From Calditerrivibrio nitroreducens DSM 19672 (GTDB taxonomy: Bacteria > Chrysiogenota > Deferribacteres > Deferribacterales > Calditerrivibrionaceae): a stretch of 64,000 nt of DNA. Made by a program: the position numbers and the translations under genes. Shown one piece after another: positions 9,328 to 18,409 of this stretch. The notes under the pieces are model-generated. The model saw only the letters and a list, made by a program, of their open reading frames with translations. It was not told the origin of the DNA and ran no database searches. The stretch lies in contig NC_014758.1 of assembly GCF_000183405.1 (NCBI RefSeq), forward strand, positions 1,777,001-1,841,000. The letters are read 5' to 3'. Each line of letters opens with the position of its first letter. The first letter of the stretch is position 1.

Positions 9328-10978
9328 TCTTTATCCTCAAATGTTTTATTTTATATCCCAACAATATGGCAGTCTGCTCGGCAATTTTTTTAAAGGTAAC
9401 CGCAGCAGTAGTTCCACCATAGATAGACTTTTTAGGATTTTCGTAAATTACCACCATTGACACTTTTGGATCGTCATAGGGGAAATAGCCCGCAAAACTT
9501 GCCGTATATTCAGTATTGGAATATCTACCCAAACGCTTGTCAAATTTCTGAGCCGTTCCCGTCTTCCCGGCAATCGGGACATACTCACTTTTTGCAGTCG
9601 TAGCGGTACCTCTTTCCACAACTTCCCTCAGTAGTGGTCTAACTACTGAAAGGCTTTTTTCACCAAACACCTTTGTGGCAACAGGTTTTTCGTTGCTCTT
9701 GACAAATTTAGGAGTAAAAAGATAACCCCCATTGGCAATTGCGGCATACAATCTTACTATCTGAATAGGTGTAACAAGGATCTCCTGTCCAATCGAGATG
9801 GATGGCTGAGAAAGGCCAGACCATTTTTTATAATTTCTCAAAAGTCCACTCTCCTCGCCACTTCCCAAAACTTGTGTGGCACTACCAAAGCCTAAACTTT
9901 TTAGATATTCATAAAAATCTTTTGCCGGTATTTTAGAATTAAGCTTGATAGTACCAATATTACTCGATTTCACCAGTACATCTGACGCTGAAAGTGTACC
10001 ATAAGGATGAACATCCTTTATGGTATGATTGTATATATCATATTTTCCGTTTTCACAGAATATATTTTCATTTAGATTTAGCATGTCATGCTCCAACAGA
10101 TAAATAAACGTAAAAGGCTTCATAATGGAACCAGGCTCAAAAAGATAAAAGGTTGAATAATTCTTCCATAAATCTTGGGAGTAATTGCTAAATTTGTTTG
10201 CATCAAAACCCGGATAAGTCACCGCAAAAAGAATTTCACCATTTTTCACATCCATACCGATGGCAATCCCCTTGTCGGCGCCAAACTCCTGAACACCTTC
10301 CATCAGACTTAACTCAGCTATCAACTGCATATTTTTATCTATTGTAATCGAAAAGCTCCGTTCTTGCGCAATAATCTCTTCTTTATCATGAAAAAGGATA
10401 TACTTTCCTGTACTATCCTTTAAAGCTATGATTGAAATCTCTTCCCCTTTAAGATCTTCATCGTACAATTTTTCCACACCGTACAATCCCTGATTATCCA
10501 CCCCCACAAAACCAACAATCTGGGAAAAAAGGGTATTGTAAGGATAGTACCTACCTTCATCAACGATATAACCCACGGATTTATACTTTTTAGAAAAATA
10601 CTCTGCCGTATCGATATCCACACCACGTTTAATCCACACAAACCCTTCTTGATTCAATATCTTCTGTGTTGTTTTTTTACTTAACCATATCCCTTTACTT
10701 CTCATTTCTGCTATAAGACTTTTTGGATCATCAATCTGCTTTGAAAATGCATAAAGAGATGCCACTTTTTTATTTTTGGCAATCACCACACCGTTTCTGT
10801 CGGTAACTACAGCCCTGTTTTGGATAATTGTAAACTCTTTTGATGATTGATTTACCGATATGTTGTAGTAAAAATCATATTTCACGATTTGCAGATAGAC
10901 AAGACGTGCAATTATACCAACGACAAACAGAAAAATGGCAAGAATTGTTAATCGTAATCTATTCTTCTCACTCCACAT
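9317..10978 (-). CDS. ftsI: Septal peptidoglycan transpeptidase (class B PBP, FtsI/PBP3)
   Basis: Bitopic inner-membrane enzyme that cross-links septal peptidoglycan with FtsW. The 553 residues show a short cytoplasmic N-terminus, one membrane segment (about residues 8-31), a dimerisation domain beginning RNGVVIAKN, then the transpeptidase domain. Catalytic motifs are SIMK with Ser284, SSN at 338-340, and KTGT at 472-475. No PASTA domain is visible at the C-terminus. It overlaps ftsL and murE by 11 nt each. Confidence 0.96.
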   Translation of the reverse strand: MWSEKNRLRLTILAIFLFVVGIIARLVYLQIVKYDFYYNISVNQSSKEFTIIQNRAVVTDRNGVVIAKNKKVASLYAFSKQIDDPKSLIAEMRSKGIWLSKKTTQKILNQEGFVWIKRGVDIDTAEYFSKKYKSVGYIVDEGRYYPYNTLFSQIVGFVGVDNQGLYGVEKLYDEDLKGEEISIIALKDSTGKYILFHDKEEIIAQERSFSITIDKNMQLIAELSLMEGVQEFGADKGIAIGMDVKNGEILFAVTYPGFDANKFSNYSQDLWKNYSTFYLFEPGSIMKPFTFIYLLEHDMLNLNENIFCENGKYDIYNHTIKDVHPYGTLSASDVLVKSSNIGTIKLNSKIPAKDFYEYLKSLGFGSATQVLGSGEESGLLRNYKKWSGLSQPSISIGQEILVTPIQIVRLYAAIANGGYLFTPKFVKSNEKPVATKVFGEKSLSVVRPLLREVVERGTATTAKSEYVPIAGKTGTAQKFDKRLGRYSNTEYTASFAGYFPYDDPKVSMVVIYENPKKSIYGGTTAAVTFKKIAEQTAILLGYKIKHLRIKNVG

Positions 10979-11267
10979 AAAATATCCTATCTGGCTTTGG
11001 GGGATAAAGCTCTAAACTTGTTGAATATTGTAGCAACTTCTCAGGTTGGGCCATGGAATCTCTCAGCTCCACAAGCTCCTGCATCTTGAGTTTTTTTACC
11101 TCGATATCCTGCGAAAGGTTGTATATTTCATAACCAATTTTCACACACTCCATTTTTATCGTAACAATCAAAAATACCACTATCAATGCAATTAACAGCT
11201 CAATGATAAAAAAAAGATCTATCGTGAAATTAAGTGGCTTTACCCTTTGAATAGATATATTTATCAT
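10968..11267 (-). CDS. ftsL: FtsL-like division protein (small bitopic membrane protein)
   Basis: A 99-residue protein with one strong membrane segment (FFIIELLIALIVVFLIVTI, about residues 19-37), then a heptad-like stretch (IYNLSQDIEVKKLKMQELVELRD) and a short tail. FtsL proteins diverge strongly in sequence, so the call rests on size, topology and position: it overlaps rsmH by 4 nt and ftsI by 11 nt, exactly where ftsL lies in dcw clusters. FtsL is a structural part of the divisome FtsQLB complex. Confidence 0.75.
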   Translation of the reverse strand: MINISIQRVKPLNFTIDLFFIIELLIALIVVFLIVTIKMECVKIGYEIYNLSQDIEVKKLKMQELVELRDSMAQPEKLLQYSTSLELYPPKPDRIFYVE

Positions 11268-12202
11268 ACCCTTTCCCCTGCCCTCAATTTTGCACTCCTA
11301 CTATATGGGTTCTTTATTACCTCATCTTTTGAAGGTAAAACAGGTTTTTTGGTCAATACCTTAAATGTCTGTTTCTTACCGCAGGTACAGATGGGCTGCC
11401 CGGGTGGACATATACATTGCTTTGCATAATAATTTAGAAAATCTTTTACCATCCTGTCTTCAAGGGAATGAAATGATATAAATACACCCCTTCCTTTAGA
11501 AACCAGAATATTTTCAAGTGATTTCAGAAGAGATTCTATTGCTTCAAGCTCTTTATTCACAAAAATTCTTATCGCCTGAAACGTTCTGGTGGCTGGATGA
11601 ATACCTTTTTTGTGAAATTTTACCGGAACAGCATTGGCAATTATCTCAGCCAACTCTTTAGTGGTGGTAATCTTTTTCAAATTTCTATATTTGACGATAA
11701 CATAAGCAATCCTTTTAGCAAAAGGATCCTCTCCATATTTTTTTATTATATTTTCAAGGGTTTCCTGAGAAAGGTTATTTACCACATCGTATGCTGATAA
11801 ATCTGTTTTTTTATCCATCCTCATATCAAGGGGTTCATCATATCTAAAAGAGAAACCTCTACCGGTGTTAGATATCTGAAATGAAGATACTCCAAAATCC
11901 GCAAGTATACCATTTGCTTTAAGCCCCATACTATCTAAGATCTTTTCTATGTTTGAAAAATTATCATTTATAATATCCACGTTTGGCACACCTTTAAATC
12001 TAATAAAAAGTCTTTCACACGCATCCGGATCCCTATCCAGTATGATCAATCTACCTTCATTAATTTTTTCAAGTATAGCAGCTGAATGTCCACCACCCCC
12101 GCCAGTACAATCGACGTACACACCACCACTGATGACATTAAGATAATGTAGAGCTTCTTCCAATAAAACAGGGATGTGTGCCATCTCCACCTTGTGTGCC
12201 AT
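11264..12202 (-). CDS. rsmH: 16S rRNA (cytosine1402-N4)-methyltransferase RsmH (MraW)
   Basis: SAM-dependent methyltransferase acting on C1402 of 16S rRNA. The 312 residues show HIPVLLEEAL near the start, SAM-binding DCTGGGGGHS, ADFGVSSFQ, FSFRYDEPLDMRMD and RTFQAIRIFVNKEL. The ATG at 12202 has AGGGG about 5 nt upstream. A second ATG at 12184 is preceded directly by AAGGTGGAG with no spacer, so the first start is kept. It lies 11 nt after mraZ. Confidence 0.96.
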   Translation of the reverse strand: MAHKVEMAHIPVLLEEALHYLNVISGGVYVDCTGGGGGHSAAILEKINEGRLIILDRDPDACERLFIRFKGVPNVDIINDNFSNIEKILDSMGLKANGILADFGVSSFQISNTGRGFSFRYDEPLDMRMDKKTDLSAYDVVNNLSQETLENIIKKYGEDPFAKRIAYVIVKYRNLKKITTTKELAEIIANAVPVKFHKKGIHPATRTFQAIRIFVNKELEAIESLLKSLENILVSKGRGVFISFHSLEDRMVKDFLNYYAKQCICPPGQPICTCGKKQTFKVLTKKPVLPSKDEVIKNPYSRSAKLRAGERV

Positions 12203-12213
12203 AACTGCCCCTA

Positions 12214-12681
12214 TTATAAATTAATTTCAGGAAACTTAGAGCTCAGCTCTGAAAAAAGCTCTTCTACCGCTATCTTTTCGTACTTCTCCTCCCATTTTTC
12301 TTTAGGCCATATCTCTATCTTGTTTCTCAGCCCGATAATTACACATTCGTTTTTAAGATGAATGCTTTCCCTCAGATGAGGTGGTATAAGAATTCTACCC
12401 TGTTTATCTATAACACAATCCTCTGCTGTAGAGTATAAATACCTGAGAAAATCATTCACTTTGGGATCATTTAATCTTTCCCTCTCCCATAATTCCTCAA
12501 GCTTACTCCACTCTTGGTATGGGTAAGCCACGATATGGCTACCAAGCGTTACAAGGATAAGAGACTCATCATTATACTTACTCTTTAATACATCTCGAAA
12601 TTTCGCAGGGATACTGACACGACCGGCATCGTTAATTGTGTGATAACTCTTACCTTTGAAACTCAAAAATTGGCTACCCAT
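12214..12681 (-). CDS. mraZ: Transcriptional regulator / division protein MraZ
   Basis: DNA-binding protein that represses its own dcw operon in the species where it was studied. The 155 residues hold two SpoVT/AbrB-like repeats: HTINDAGRVSIPAKFRDVL near the N-terminus and CVIDKQGRILIPPHLRESI in the middle, with the DxxGR signature in both. It is the first gene of the operon. No clear Shine-Dalgarno precedes the ATG; instead MraZ-type repeats run up to the start codon, so operator and translation-initiation region overlap. Confidence 0.95.
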   Translation of the reverse strand: MGSQFLSFKGKSYHTINDAGRVSIPAKFRDVLKSKYNDESLILVTLGSHIVAYPYQEWSKLEELWERERLNDPKVNDFLRYLYSTAEDCVIDKQGRILIPPHLRESIHLKNECVIIGLRNKIEIWPKEKWEEKYEKIAVEELFSELSSKFPEINL

Positions 12682-12690
12682 AATTTTATA

Positions 12691-12710
12691 CCATTTTATA
12701 CCATTTCATA
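12691..12710 (-). promoter_or_regulatory. Candidate MraZ operator (10-bp repeats)
   Basis: On the minus strand two decamers follow each other, TATGAAATGG and TATAAAATGG, and the next turn runs through TATAAAATTATGGG into the mraZ start codon. A further ATGG lies at 12731-12734, in phase with the 10-bp period. MraZ is known to bind TGG-containing repeats spaced by about 10 bp ahead of dcw operons. The assignment is by pattern and position. Confidence 0.65.
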
Positions 12711-12714
12711 GCAA

Positions 12715-12744
12715 ATTATACACACCTTTTCCATAAAATGTCAA
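12715..12744 (-). promoter_or_regulatory. Sigma70-type promoter of the dcw operon
   Basis: Minus strand: a perfect -35 TTGACA (12744-12739), an 18-nt spacer, and a perfect -10 TATAAT (12720-12715). Transcription would start near 12708, leaving a leader of about 27 nt before mraZ that contains the MraZ-type repeats. Confidence 0.8.
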
Positions 12745-12811
12745 CAAAAATTATTACTTTATAAAAAAGAAAATAATCTTGAAAATCAGACAGTTGCAAA
12801 AATATTTTTAT

Positions 12812-12839
12812 TTGCAAATTTTATTTTTTTCTCTATAAT
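12812..12839 (+). promoter_or_regulatory. Promoter of the hybrid kinase gene, probably leaderless
   Basis: TTGCAA (12812-12817), 16-nt spacer, perfect TATAAT (12834-12839). The ATG lies only 6 nt after the -10 box and no Shine-Dalgarno is present, so the transcript would begin at or next to the A of the start codon. Confidence 0.6.
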
Positions 12840-12845
12840 TTAGTC

Positions 12846-15374
12846 ATGAGGAAAAAAGTAGTTTTATATATTATATTCTTTTTGATCTTTAATTTTTCAT
12901 TTTATTTGATAATACTCCACACTGCCGAAAAAGAGCTGAACCATCACAACAATAATCTGTCAGGTAAATTTCTGATGGAATATAATACGATCGTTAAAGA
13001 TTTCTACAATCTAACAGATTTCATAGTGAATGCATACATATACGAAAAACCTGAAATATTGGACAAACTATACGACGCTGTAATAGAAAATAAAAAAACT
13101 GACGAAAAAAGAAACGAAATATATTCAATACTTTTACCAATATTTCAAAAAATCCAACTAAAAGGTTACAGCCAGATACATATAATCGACCATAGGGGAT
13201 TTAGTTTCCTGAGACTTCATCTGCCCGCTATTCATAGTGATGATCTTAAACCTTTTAGAAGTCTAATCGTAAAAGCAATAAATGAAAAAAGAAAAATAAT
13301 CGGTATGGAAGTGGGAAGACATGAGATAGCCTACAGAGCGATCTACCCTATATTTCATAAAGGTGTTTTTTTAGGCCTATTAGATTTTGCATTAAATTAT
13401 GACTTTATTTTAGATTACATGAATAAAGAGCTCAATGGTGAATATTATTACATAATACAAAGTAGCTCATTAAAGAGTATGAAAGATGAGTATCTAAAAA
13501 GGCAATATAAGAAATTGTCACCAGATGGTAATTTTTATATACGCACAGAATCTCCAAAATTTAATAATAATGATATTATTAAGATATTAAACAACATTTC
13601 TCTACTCTCTCCCCAAAACAAGGTTTACAACCTACCAAACAATCTATCGATGATACTACTGCCGATATACACTTTTGATAATAATTTTTTAGGGTATGCA
13701 ATCAAGGTTGAAAAAGATACTTTTTTATCAACCAATAAAAGATTTAGAATTATCATCACGATCCTTTTTTCTCTTCTATCTTTTACTGTAGTAATATTTT
13801 TTATAATAATAGACAGAAAAAATGAGATCTTAAAGAAAGAGTTGATAGAAAATGAACAGAATTCAAAAAAACTATCTGAAATAAATCGACTCTATGATAT
13901 CATATTGGAAAATAGCAATCAGATCGCATATGATTACAACATGAACACAGGAAAAGTAAAAAGAAGTGGGGCTATTGAAAAGATGCTTGGTATAAGCTCA
14001 AAAAGATTCCAGGAAACGGATGTTACAGATTTTGTGGCCCGTATTCATCCGGAAGATAGGGCAAAAACCTATTCCTTAATTAAATTATATCAGGAAGATA
14101 ATATCAAATTCGATGTAAAATACAGATTGCGAAAGGATGACGGCACATACCTTTTTATCAGTGACCAGGGGGTATACATCACCATAGATGGAGAAAAACA
14201 TATCATAGGCACAATGAAGGATATAACACCGATAATCAAATACGAAGAAGCTGTCCAGAATGCCCAGAGAATTGAATCAATAGGTATCCTAGCGGGTGGT
14301 ATAGCCCACGATTTCAATAATATTTTAGCCGGTATAAGAAACTATATCGAACTTATCAGAATCACAAAAAATTTGGATATACTCGACTCCTTTATGGAAA
14401 AAACTTTGAATGCCCTGGATAGAGCAAAAGCACTTGCCAATCAACTCTTGACATTTTCAAAAGGTGGAGATCCTCTAATTAAAGTTGTGGACATCAAAAA
14501 TATCATTAATACAGTTGCAACTTTCTCTTTGACAGGATCATCTGTAAAGCTAAACATAGATATTGAGGATGATTTACTAAATTGCTTTGCCGATGAACAT
14601 CAGATATCTCAGGTAATAGAGAATCTCGTGATAAATGCAAGACAGGCAATGTCCGACAAAGGAGAGCTTTTCATAAAAGCTGAAAACTACAAACATCACA
14701 AAGATGTAAATAGCAATTTATTAATACCAGAAGGGGATTACATTAAGATATCGATAAAAGATACAGGGCATGGTATCCCAGAAGATCATTTGAAAAAGAT
14801 CTTTGAGCCATTTTTTACCACCAAAAAGAAGGGGAAAGGGCTCGGACTTGCCATATGTTACAACATAGTAAAAAAGCACAACGGAGATATAGAGATTATA
14901 TCAGAATTAAACAAAGGCACTACCGTAGTAATCTACCTACCTGCCACAGACAAAAAAGTTGATCAAAATGTATCAGATACCAAGTCAATAGATGCTGATA
15001 GCAACCTTAAAATAATCTTGATGGATGATGAGGATCTAATCCTTGACTCCACATCCATGATGCTTGAATTTTTAGGGTATACAGTTTATCAATGCAAAAA
15101 AGGGGAAGAGGTACTGCAAAAATATAGGGAATTAAAAAATAATGGTATAAATATAGATATATTTATCTTAGACATAACAATAGTTGGAGGTATGGGGGGA
15201 CTTGATACAATACAAGAGCTTTTAAAAATCGATAAAAATATAAAAGCAATTGTTTCCAGCGGCTATTCTGATGACCCTGTTTTCTCTCAATATGAAAATT
15301 ACGGATTCTTCTCTGCATTAAAAAAGCCTTATGGATTGGATGATCTATCAAAGGCCATAAAGGAATGTTTTTAA
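12846..15374 (+). CDS. Membrane-bound hybrid sensor histidine kinase (PAS, HisKA, HATPase, receiver)
   Basis: An 842-residue signal transducer. Order: membrane segment 4-24, extracytoplasmic sensor region to about 295 (Cache-like length), second membrane segment near 302-325, PAS domain about 345-460, phosphoacceptor helix GGIAHDFNNILAG with His488, HATPase domain with NLVINARQAM and DTGHGIPE, the FEPFFTTKKKGKGLGLA lid, and a C-terminal receiver with Asp776. The AHDFNN H-box marks the HPK4 type. No partner regulator gene is adjacent, so the output is unknown. It diverges from the dcw operon. Confidence 0.93.
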   Translation: MRKKVVLYIIFFLIFNFSFYLIILHTAEKELNHHNNNLSGKFLMEYNTIVKDFYNLTDFIVNAYIYEKPEILDKLYDAVIENKKTDEKRNEIYSILLPIFQKIQLKGYSQIHIIDHRGFSFLRLHLPAIHSDDLKPFRSLIVKAINEKRKIIGMEVGRHEIAYRAIYPIFHKGVFLGLLDFALNYDFILDYMNKELNGEYYYIIQSSSLKSMKDEYLKRQYKKLSPDGNFYIRTESPKFNNNDIIKILNNISLLSPQNKVYNLPNNLSMILLPIYTFDNNFLGYAIKVEKDTFLSTNKRFRIIITILFSLLSFTVVIFFIIIDRKNEILKKELIENEQNSKKLSEINRLYDIILENSNQIAYDYNMNTGKVKRSGAIEKMLGISSKRFQETDVTDFVARIHPEDRAKTYSLIKLYQEDNIKFDVKYRLRKDDGTYLFISDQGVYITIDGEKHIIGTMKDITPIIKYEEAVQNAQRIESIGILAGGIAHDFNNILAGIRNYIELIRITKNLDILDSFMEKTLNALDRAKALANQLLTFSKGGDPLIKVVDIKNIINTVATFSLTGSSVKLNIDIEDDLLNCFADEHQISQVIENLVINARQAMSDKGELFIKAENYKHHKDVNSNLLIPEGDYIKISIKDTGHGIPEDHLKKIFEPFFTTKKKGKGLGLAICYNIVKKHNGDIEIISELNKGTTVVIYLPATDKKVDQNVSDTKSIDADSNLKIILMDDEDLILDSTSMMLEFLGYTVYQCKKGEEVLQKYRELKNNGINIDIFILDITIVGGMGGLDTIQELLKIDKNIKAIVSSGYSDDPVFSQYENYGFFSALKKPYGLDDLSKAIKECF

Positions 15375-15448
15375 AAAAAATGGATAATTCAAGGATGTAT
15401 TTTGATGTTATTATCACCAAAAGTTCCAAAAAATTTGGTATCTATCTA

Positions 15449-15477
15449 TTGATTTTTTTTTAGTTTTCTCATAAAAT
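15449..15477 (+). promoter_or_regulatory. Promoter of the rhomboid gene, probably leaderless
   Basis: TTGATT (15449-15454), 17-nt spacer, TAAAAT (15472-15477). The ATG begins 7 nt after the -10 box and no Shine-Dalgarno is visible. Confidence 0.5.
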
Positions 15478-15484
15478 ATATCTT

Positions 15485-16207
15485 ATGATACCAATTCGAG
15501 ATATAATACCAAGAAGAGACTTCCCTTTTGTAAATTACTCCATCATTGTAATAAATATTTTGATTTTTCTTTATGAAGTGTCCTTACCAGAGGGCTTGCT
15601 TAATGATTTTTTTTACCTATTTGGTTTGGTTCCGGCAAGATTTAGTCACCCTGAATGGGCATATTTCAATGGATTATACATCGATAATTATTGGCCTTTT
15701 TTTACAAATATGTTTTTGCATGGCAGTTGGTTCCACCTGATAAGTAATATTTGGACGCTTTTTATCTTCGGAGACAATGTGGAAGACAGGCTAGGTCATT
15801 TCAAATATTTAATTTTTTATATCTTATCCGGCCTAGCGGCAAGCATCACCCATTTTATCTTTAACATAGACTCCACAATTCCAGCAATAGGTGCATCCGG
15901 TGCAATCGCAGGTGTAATGGGGGCATATCTGATAATGTTTCCCTACTCAAGAATTGTCACACTTATCCCTATTTTTATAATTCCATTCTTCATTGAAATA
16001 CCAGCCATAATTTATCTGGGGATATGGTTTTACACACAGATAGTTTCCGGAACATTTTCGTTGATGGCAAATCAGAATGCCGCAGGTATAGCCTGGTGGG
16101 CTCATATTGGTGGCTTCGTTTTTGGAATGATTGCCCACATAATATTTAAAAAGAAAAAATACAGAGACTTTTATCCAGATGAAATATATCTCAAATATTT
16201 TCGTTAG
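15485..16207 (+). CDS. Rhomboid-family intramembrane serine protease
   Basis: A 240-residue polytopic protein of the rhomboid superfamily, which cleaves substrates inside the inner membrane. Seen: HGSWFHLISNIWTLFIFGDN (the conserved His/Asn segment), catalytic serine in GASGAIAGVMGAYL, and the catalytic histidine in WWAHIGGFVFGM; these form the Ser-His dyad. Substrates cannot be told from sequence. The next gene, another membrane-associated serine protease, follows within 12 nt, so the two are probably co-transcribed and may act on related substrates (inference). Confidence 0.92.
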   Translation: MIPIRDIIPRRDFPFVNYSIIVINILIFLYEVSLPEGLLNDFFYLFGLVPARFSHPEWAYFNGLYIDNYWPFFTNMFLHGSWFHLISNIWTLFIFGDNVEDRLGHFKYLIFYILSGLAASITHFIFNIDSTIPAIGASGAIAGVMGAYLIMFPYSRIVTLIPIFIIPFFIEIPAIIYLGIWFYTQIVSGTFSLMANQNAAGIAWWAHIGGFVFGMIAHIIFKKKKYRDFYPDEIYLKYFR

Positions 16208-16219
16208 GAGTTGGTTTTT

Positions 16220-17035
16220 ATGACATTCAATGAACTTTTTTGGATATTCTTTATATTTGCTGCTATGCAGCCGGCTATAAAACAAAAAATGATAGAATCT
16301 GCAAGGCAGAAGCTTATCGCTAAAATTGAAAAAAAGAGGGGTTCAAGAGTAATCTTGCTAGTCCATAGACAGGAGACGATGAGTTTTTTAGGATTTCCAG
16401 TTTATAAGTTCATCAATATAGACGATTCCGAAGAGGTTTTGAGGGCTATACAGATGACGGATAAAAACGTGCCAATTGATATTATCTTACATACACCTGG
16501 TGGGTTGGTTTTGGCTTCATTGCAGATTGCAAGGGCATTGAAGAAGCATCCAGGTAAAGTAACCGTGTTTGTTCCACACTATGCAATGAGTGGTGGTACC
16601 CTTATATCTCTTGCGGCGGATGAGATTGTTATGAGTGAAAATGCTGTTTTGGGCCCGGTGGATCCCCAGCTGGGGGAATATCCTGCAGCTTCAATATTGA
16701 ATCTTCTGGAAAAGAAAGATATCAATAAAATAGATGATAAAACCCTTATTATGGCAGATATAGCTAAAAAAGCTATTAGTCAGGTGGAACATTTCGTTTA
16801 TGAATTGCTCAAAGATAGTTACGGTGAATATAAAGCAAGCGAACTCTCAAAACTTCTATCCAGTGGGACATGGACCCATGATTATCCGATTACTTTTGAA
16901 GAGGCCAAAAACCTTGGTCTTAAAGTTTCTTCAGATATGCCTGACGAAATAATACAACTTATGAGTCTTTACCCTCAGCCGGTTAGAAAAACCCCCACTG
17001 TGGAGTATATCCCCTTACCAAAACATAAGTCCTAA
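16220..17035 (+). CDS. SDH-type (ClpP/crotonase-fold) membrane-anchored serine protease
   Basis: Belongs to the serine dehydrogenase proteinase family (SDH_sah type, related to SppA). After a hydrophobic N-terminus (about residues 4-20) come DIILHTPGGLVLAS, the nucleophile motif HYAMSGGTLISLAADEI, and AVLGPVDPQLGEYPA, which are the family hallmarks. A TTG at 16211 would give three more residues, but AGGAG at 16206-16210 touches it; the ATG at 16220 has proper spacing and is chosen (271 aa). Follows the rhomboid gene by 12 nt. Role: probably membrane-protein quality control, inferred. Confidence 0.88.
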   Translation: MTFNELFWIFFIFAAMQPAIKQKMIESARQKLIAKIEKKRGSRVILLVHRQETMSFLGFPVYKFINIDDSEEVLRAIQMTDKNVPIDIILHTPGGLVLASLQIARALKKHPGKVTVFVPHYAMSGGTLISLAADEIVMSENAVLGPVDPQLGEYPAASILNLLEKKDINKIDDKTLIMADIAKKAISQVEHFVYELLKDSYGEYKASELSKLLSSGTWTHDYPITFEEAKNLGLKVSSDMPDEIIQLMSLYPQPVRKTPTVEYIPLPKHKS

Positions 17036-17353
17036 TCAATGTAGTTTATCATTTTAATAGGCTTAAAAATGATTGCATTACACCATTTTTATATTATAGT
17101 CACACATTACAATAAGTTAACATTAAGAAATTTTCAATTGCTTCTTAATAACCTCATAAACAACGTTAACAATATATCGTATCACTATCAATGTAATAAC
17201 AATTCCTTCATACTGACCGTACAGGCTCCTATCTTTTATTTATAAATGTTGTAAAAAGCAAGTTAAAATTATTTAACAACGTTCTTGACACTCAACTTTT
17301 AGTATATATATTATTTATTCATATAAATATTCAAATATTTGGAGGTAAGTGTT
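17036..17353. other. Intergenic region with no gene seen
   Basis: About 318 bases of AT-rich DNA without a convincing reading frame. It contains two AACAACGTT copies (one continuing into GTTAACAAT), possible regulator sites, and the promoter of the downstream transporter near its right end. No strong terminator hairpin was found after the protease gene. Confidence 0.5.
17285..17312 (+). promoter_or_regulatory. Sigma70-type promoter of the TehA/SLAC1-like gene
   Basis: Perfect TTGACA (17285-17290), 16-nt spacer, TATATT (17307-17312). This leaves about 35 nt of leader containing GGAGGT at 17341-17346. Confidence 0.65.
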
Positions 17354-18307
17354 ATGGAAGAAACATCAAGATTGAAATTTTTCCCGGTATCTTTTTTTGC
17401 CACTGTGATGGGACTGGCTGGCAGTTCTATTGCCCTTGAAAGGGTAAGCAAAATTTTTAAGTTTGAGATTCAAAGTATTTACATGACTTTGATTATTCTA
17501 TGTACCATCTGGTTTTTGTTTCTCACCTTTTTGTATTTTATGAAATTTTTAAAATATCCTGAAGAGGTTAAAAAAGATTTTCTTCATCCAGTTAAATTAA
17601 ATTTTATCCCTACATTCTCTATAAGTCTTATACTTTTTTCTATTGGGTATGAAGATTTATACCATAACTTAGCACTAACTTTTTGGGTAATAGGAACTAT
17701 AATTCATTTCATATTATTCCTTTATATTGCAAACTTTTGGTTTTTCAAAGATATCAAAATCAATATAAAAAATCCTGCCTGGTTTATCCCTGCAGTGGGG
17801 AATATTCTGGTACCTTTTTTTGGTATTAAAGTCTCACAGGAGTTATCATGGTTTTTCTTTAGCGCAGGAATAGTTATGTGGATACCTCTTTTTAGTATCT
17901 TATTGTATAGAATGATGTTTAGCGACCCGTTACCATTGAAGCTTATGCCAACTTTATTTATTTTAGTCGCTCCCCCATCAGTAGGGTTTATTTCATACAT
18001 TAAAATAACTAATCAAATAGATAACTTTGCAAAAGTATTATTTTATTTCGGTTTTTTTACTTTCATACTGCTCATAACATTTTTTAAAAGGCTGACTAAA
18101 ATACCTTTCTATCTATCCTGGTGGGCATACACGTTCCCATCAGCTGCATTTACAATAAGTCTTGTACTGTACTTTCGTCTAACCCAGATAGTATTTTTTA
18201 AATATCTATCACTAATTGCACTTATATTCACAGTTGTTCTTGTACTGATAATATTAATAAAGACGATACAAGCAGCCACAAAAAGAGAAATATGCGTTGA
18301 GGATTAA
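17354..18307 (+). CDS. TehA/SLAC1-type (TDT family) membrane transporter
   Basis: A 317-residue inner-membrane protein with about ten hydrophobic segments. The start FFPVSFFATVMGLAG and the later WFIPAVGNILVPFFG and SWWAYTFPSAAFTIS resemble the TDT family (TehA, SLAC1-type anion channels, malate/sulfite exporters). The substrate cannot be assigned. The open frame begins at a TTG (17339), but GGAGGT at 17341-17346 lies inside that extension and is correctly spaced from the ATG at 17354, which is therefore the start. Single-gene unit followed by a hairpin. Confidence 0.85.
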   Translation: MEETSRLKFFPVSFFATVMGLAGSSIALERVSKIFKFEIQSIYMTLIILCTIWFLFLTFLYFMKFLKYPEEVKKDFLHPVKLNFIPTFSISLILFSIGYEDLYHNLALTFWVIGTIIHFILFLYIANFWFFKDIKINIKNPAWFIPAVGNILVPFFGIKVSQELSWFFFSAGIVMWIPLFSILLYRMMFSDPLPLKLMPTLFILVAPPSVGFISYIKITNQIDNFAKVLFYFGFFTFILLITFFKRLTKIPFYLSWWAYTFPSAAFTISLVLYFRLTQIVFFKYLSLIALIFTVVLVLIILIKTIQAATKREICVED

Positions 18308-18336
18308 AAAACTTCCAAATTTTATTAAACTTATTT

Positions 18337-18356
18337 GGCGGGGGACAAACCCCGCC
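18337..18356. terminator. GC-rich hairpin between convergent genes
   Basis: GGCGGGG (18337-18343), loop GACAAA, CCCCGCC (18350-18356): a perfect 7-bp GC stem in AT-rich surroundings, placed between the convergent transporter and mfd genes. Neither side has a strong T-tract, so it may be a weak bidirectional terminator. Confidence 0.55.
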
Positions 18357-18409
18357 ATCATTGGATAGTTAGTCTCTTTTAACTTATTATTACATACTTA
18401 TCAATTAAA

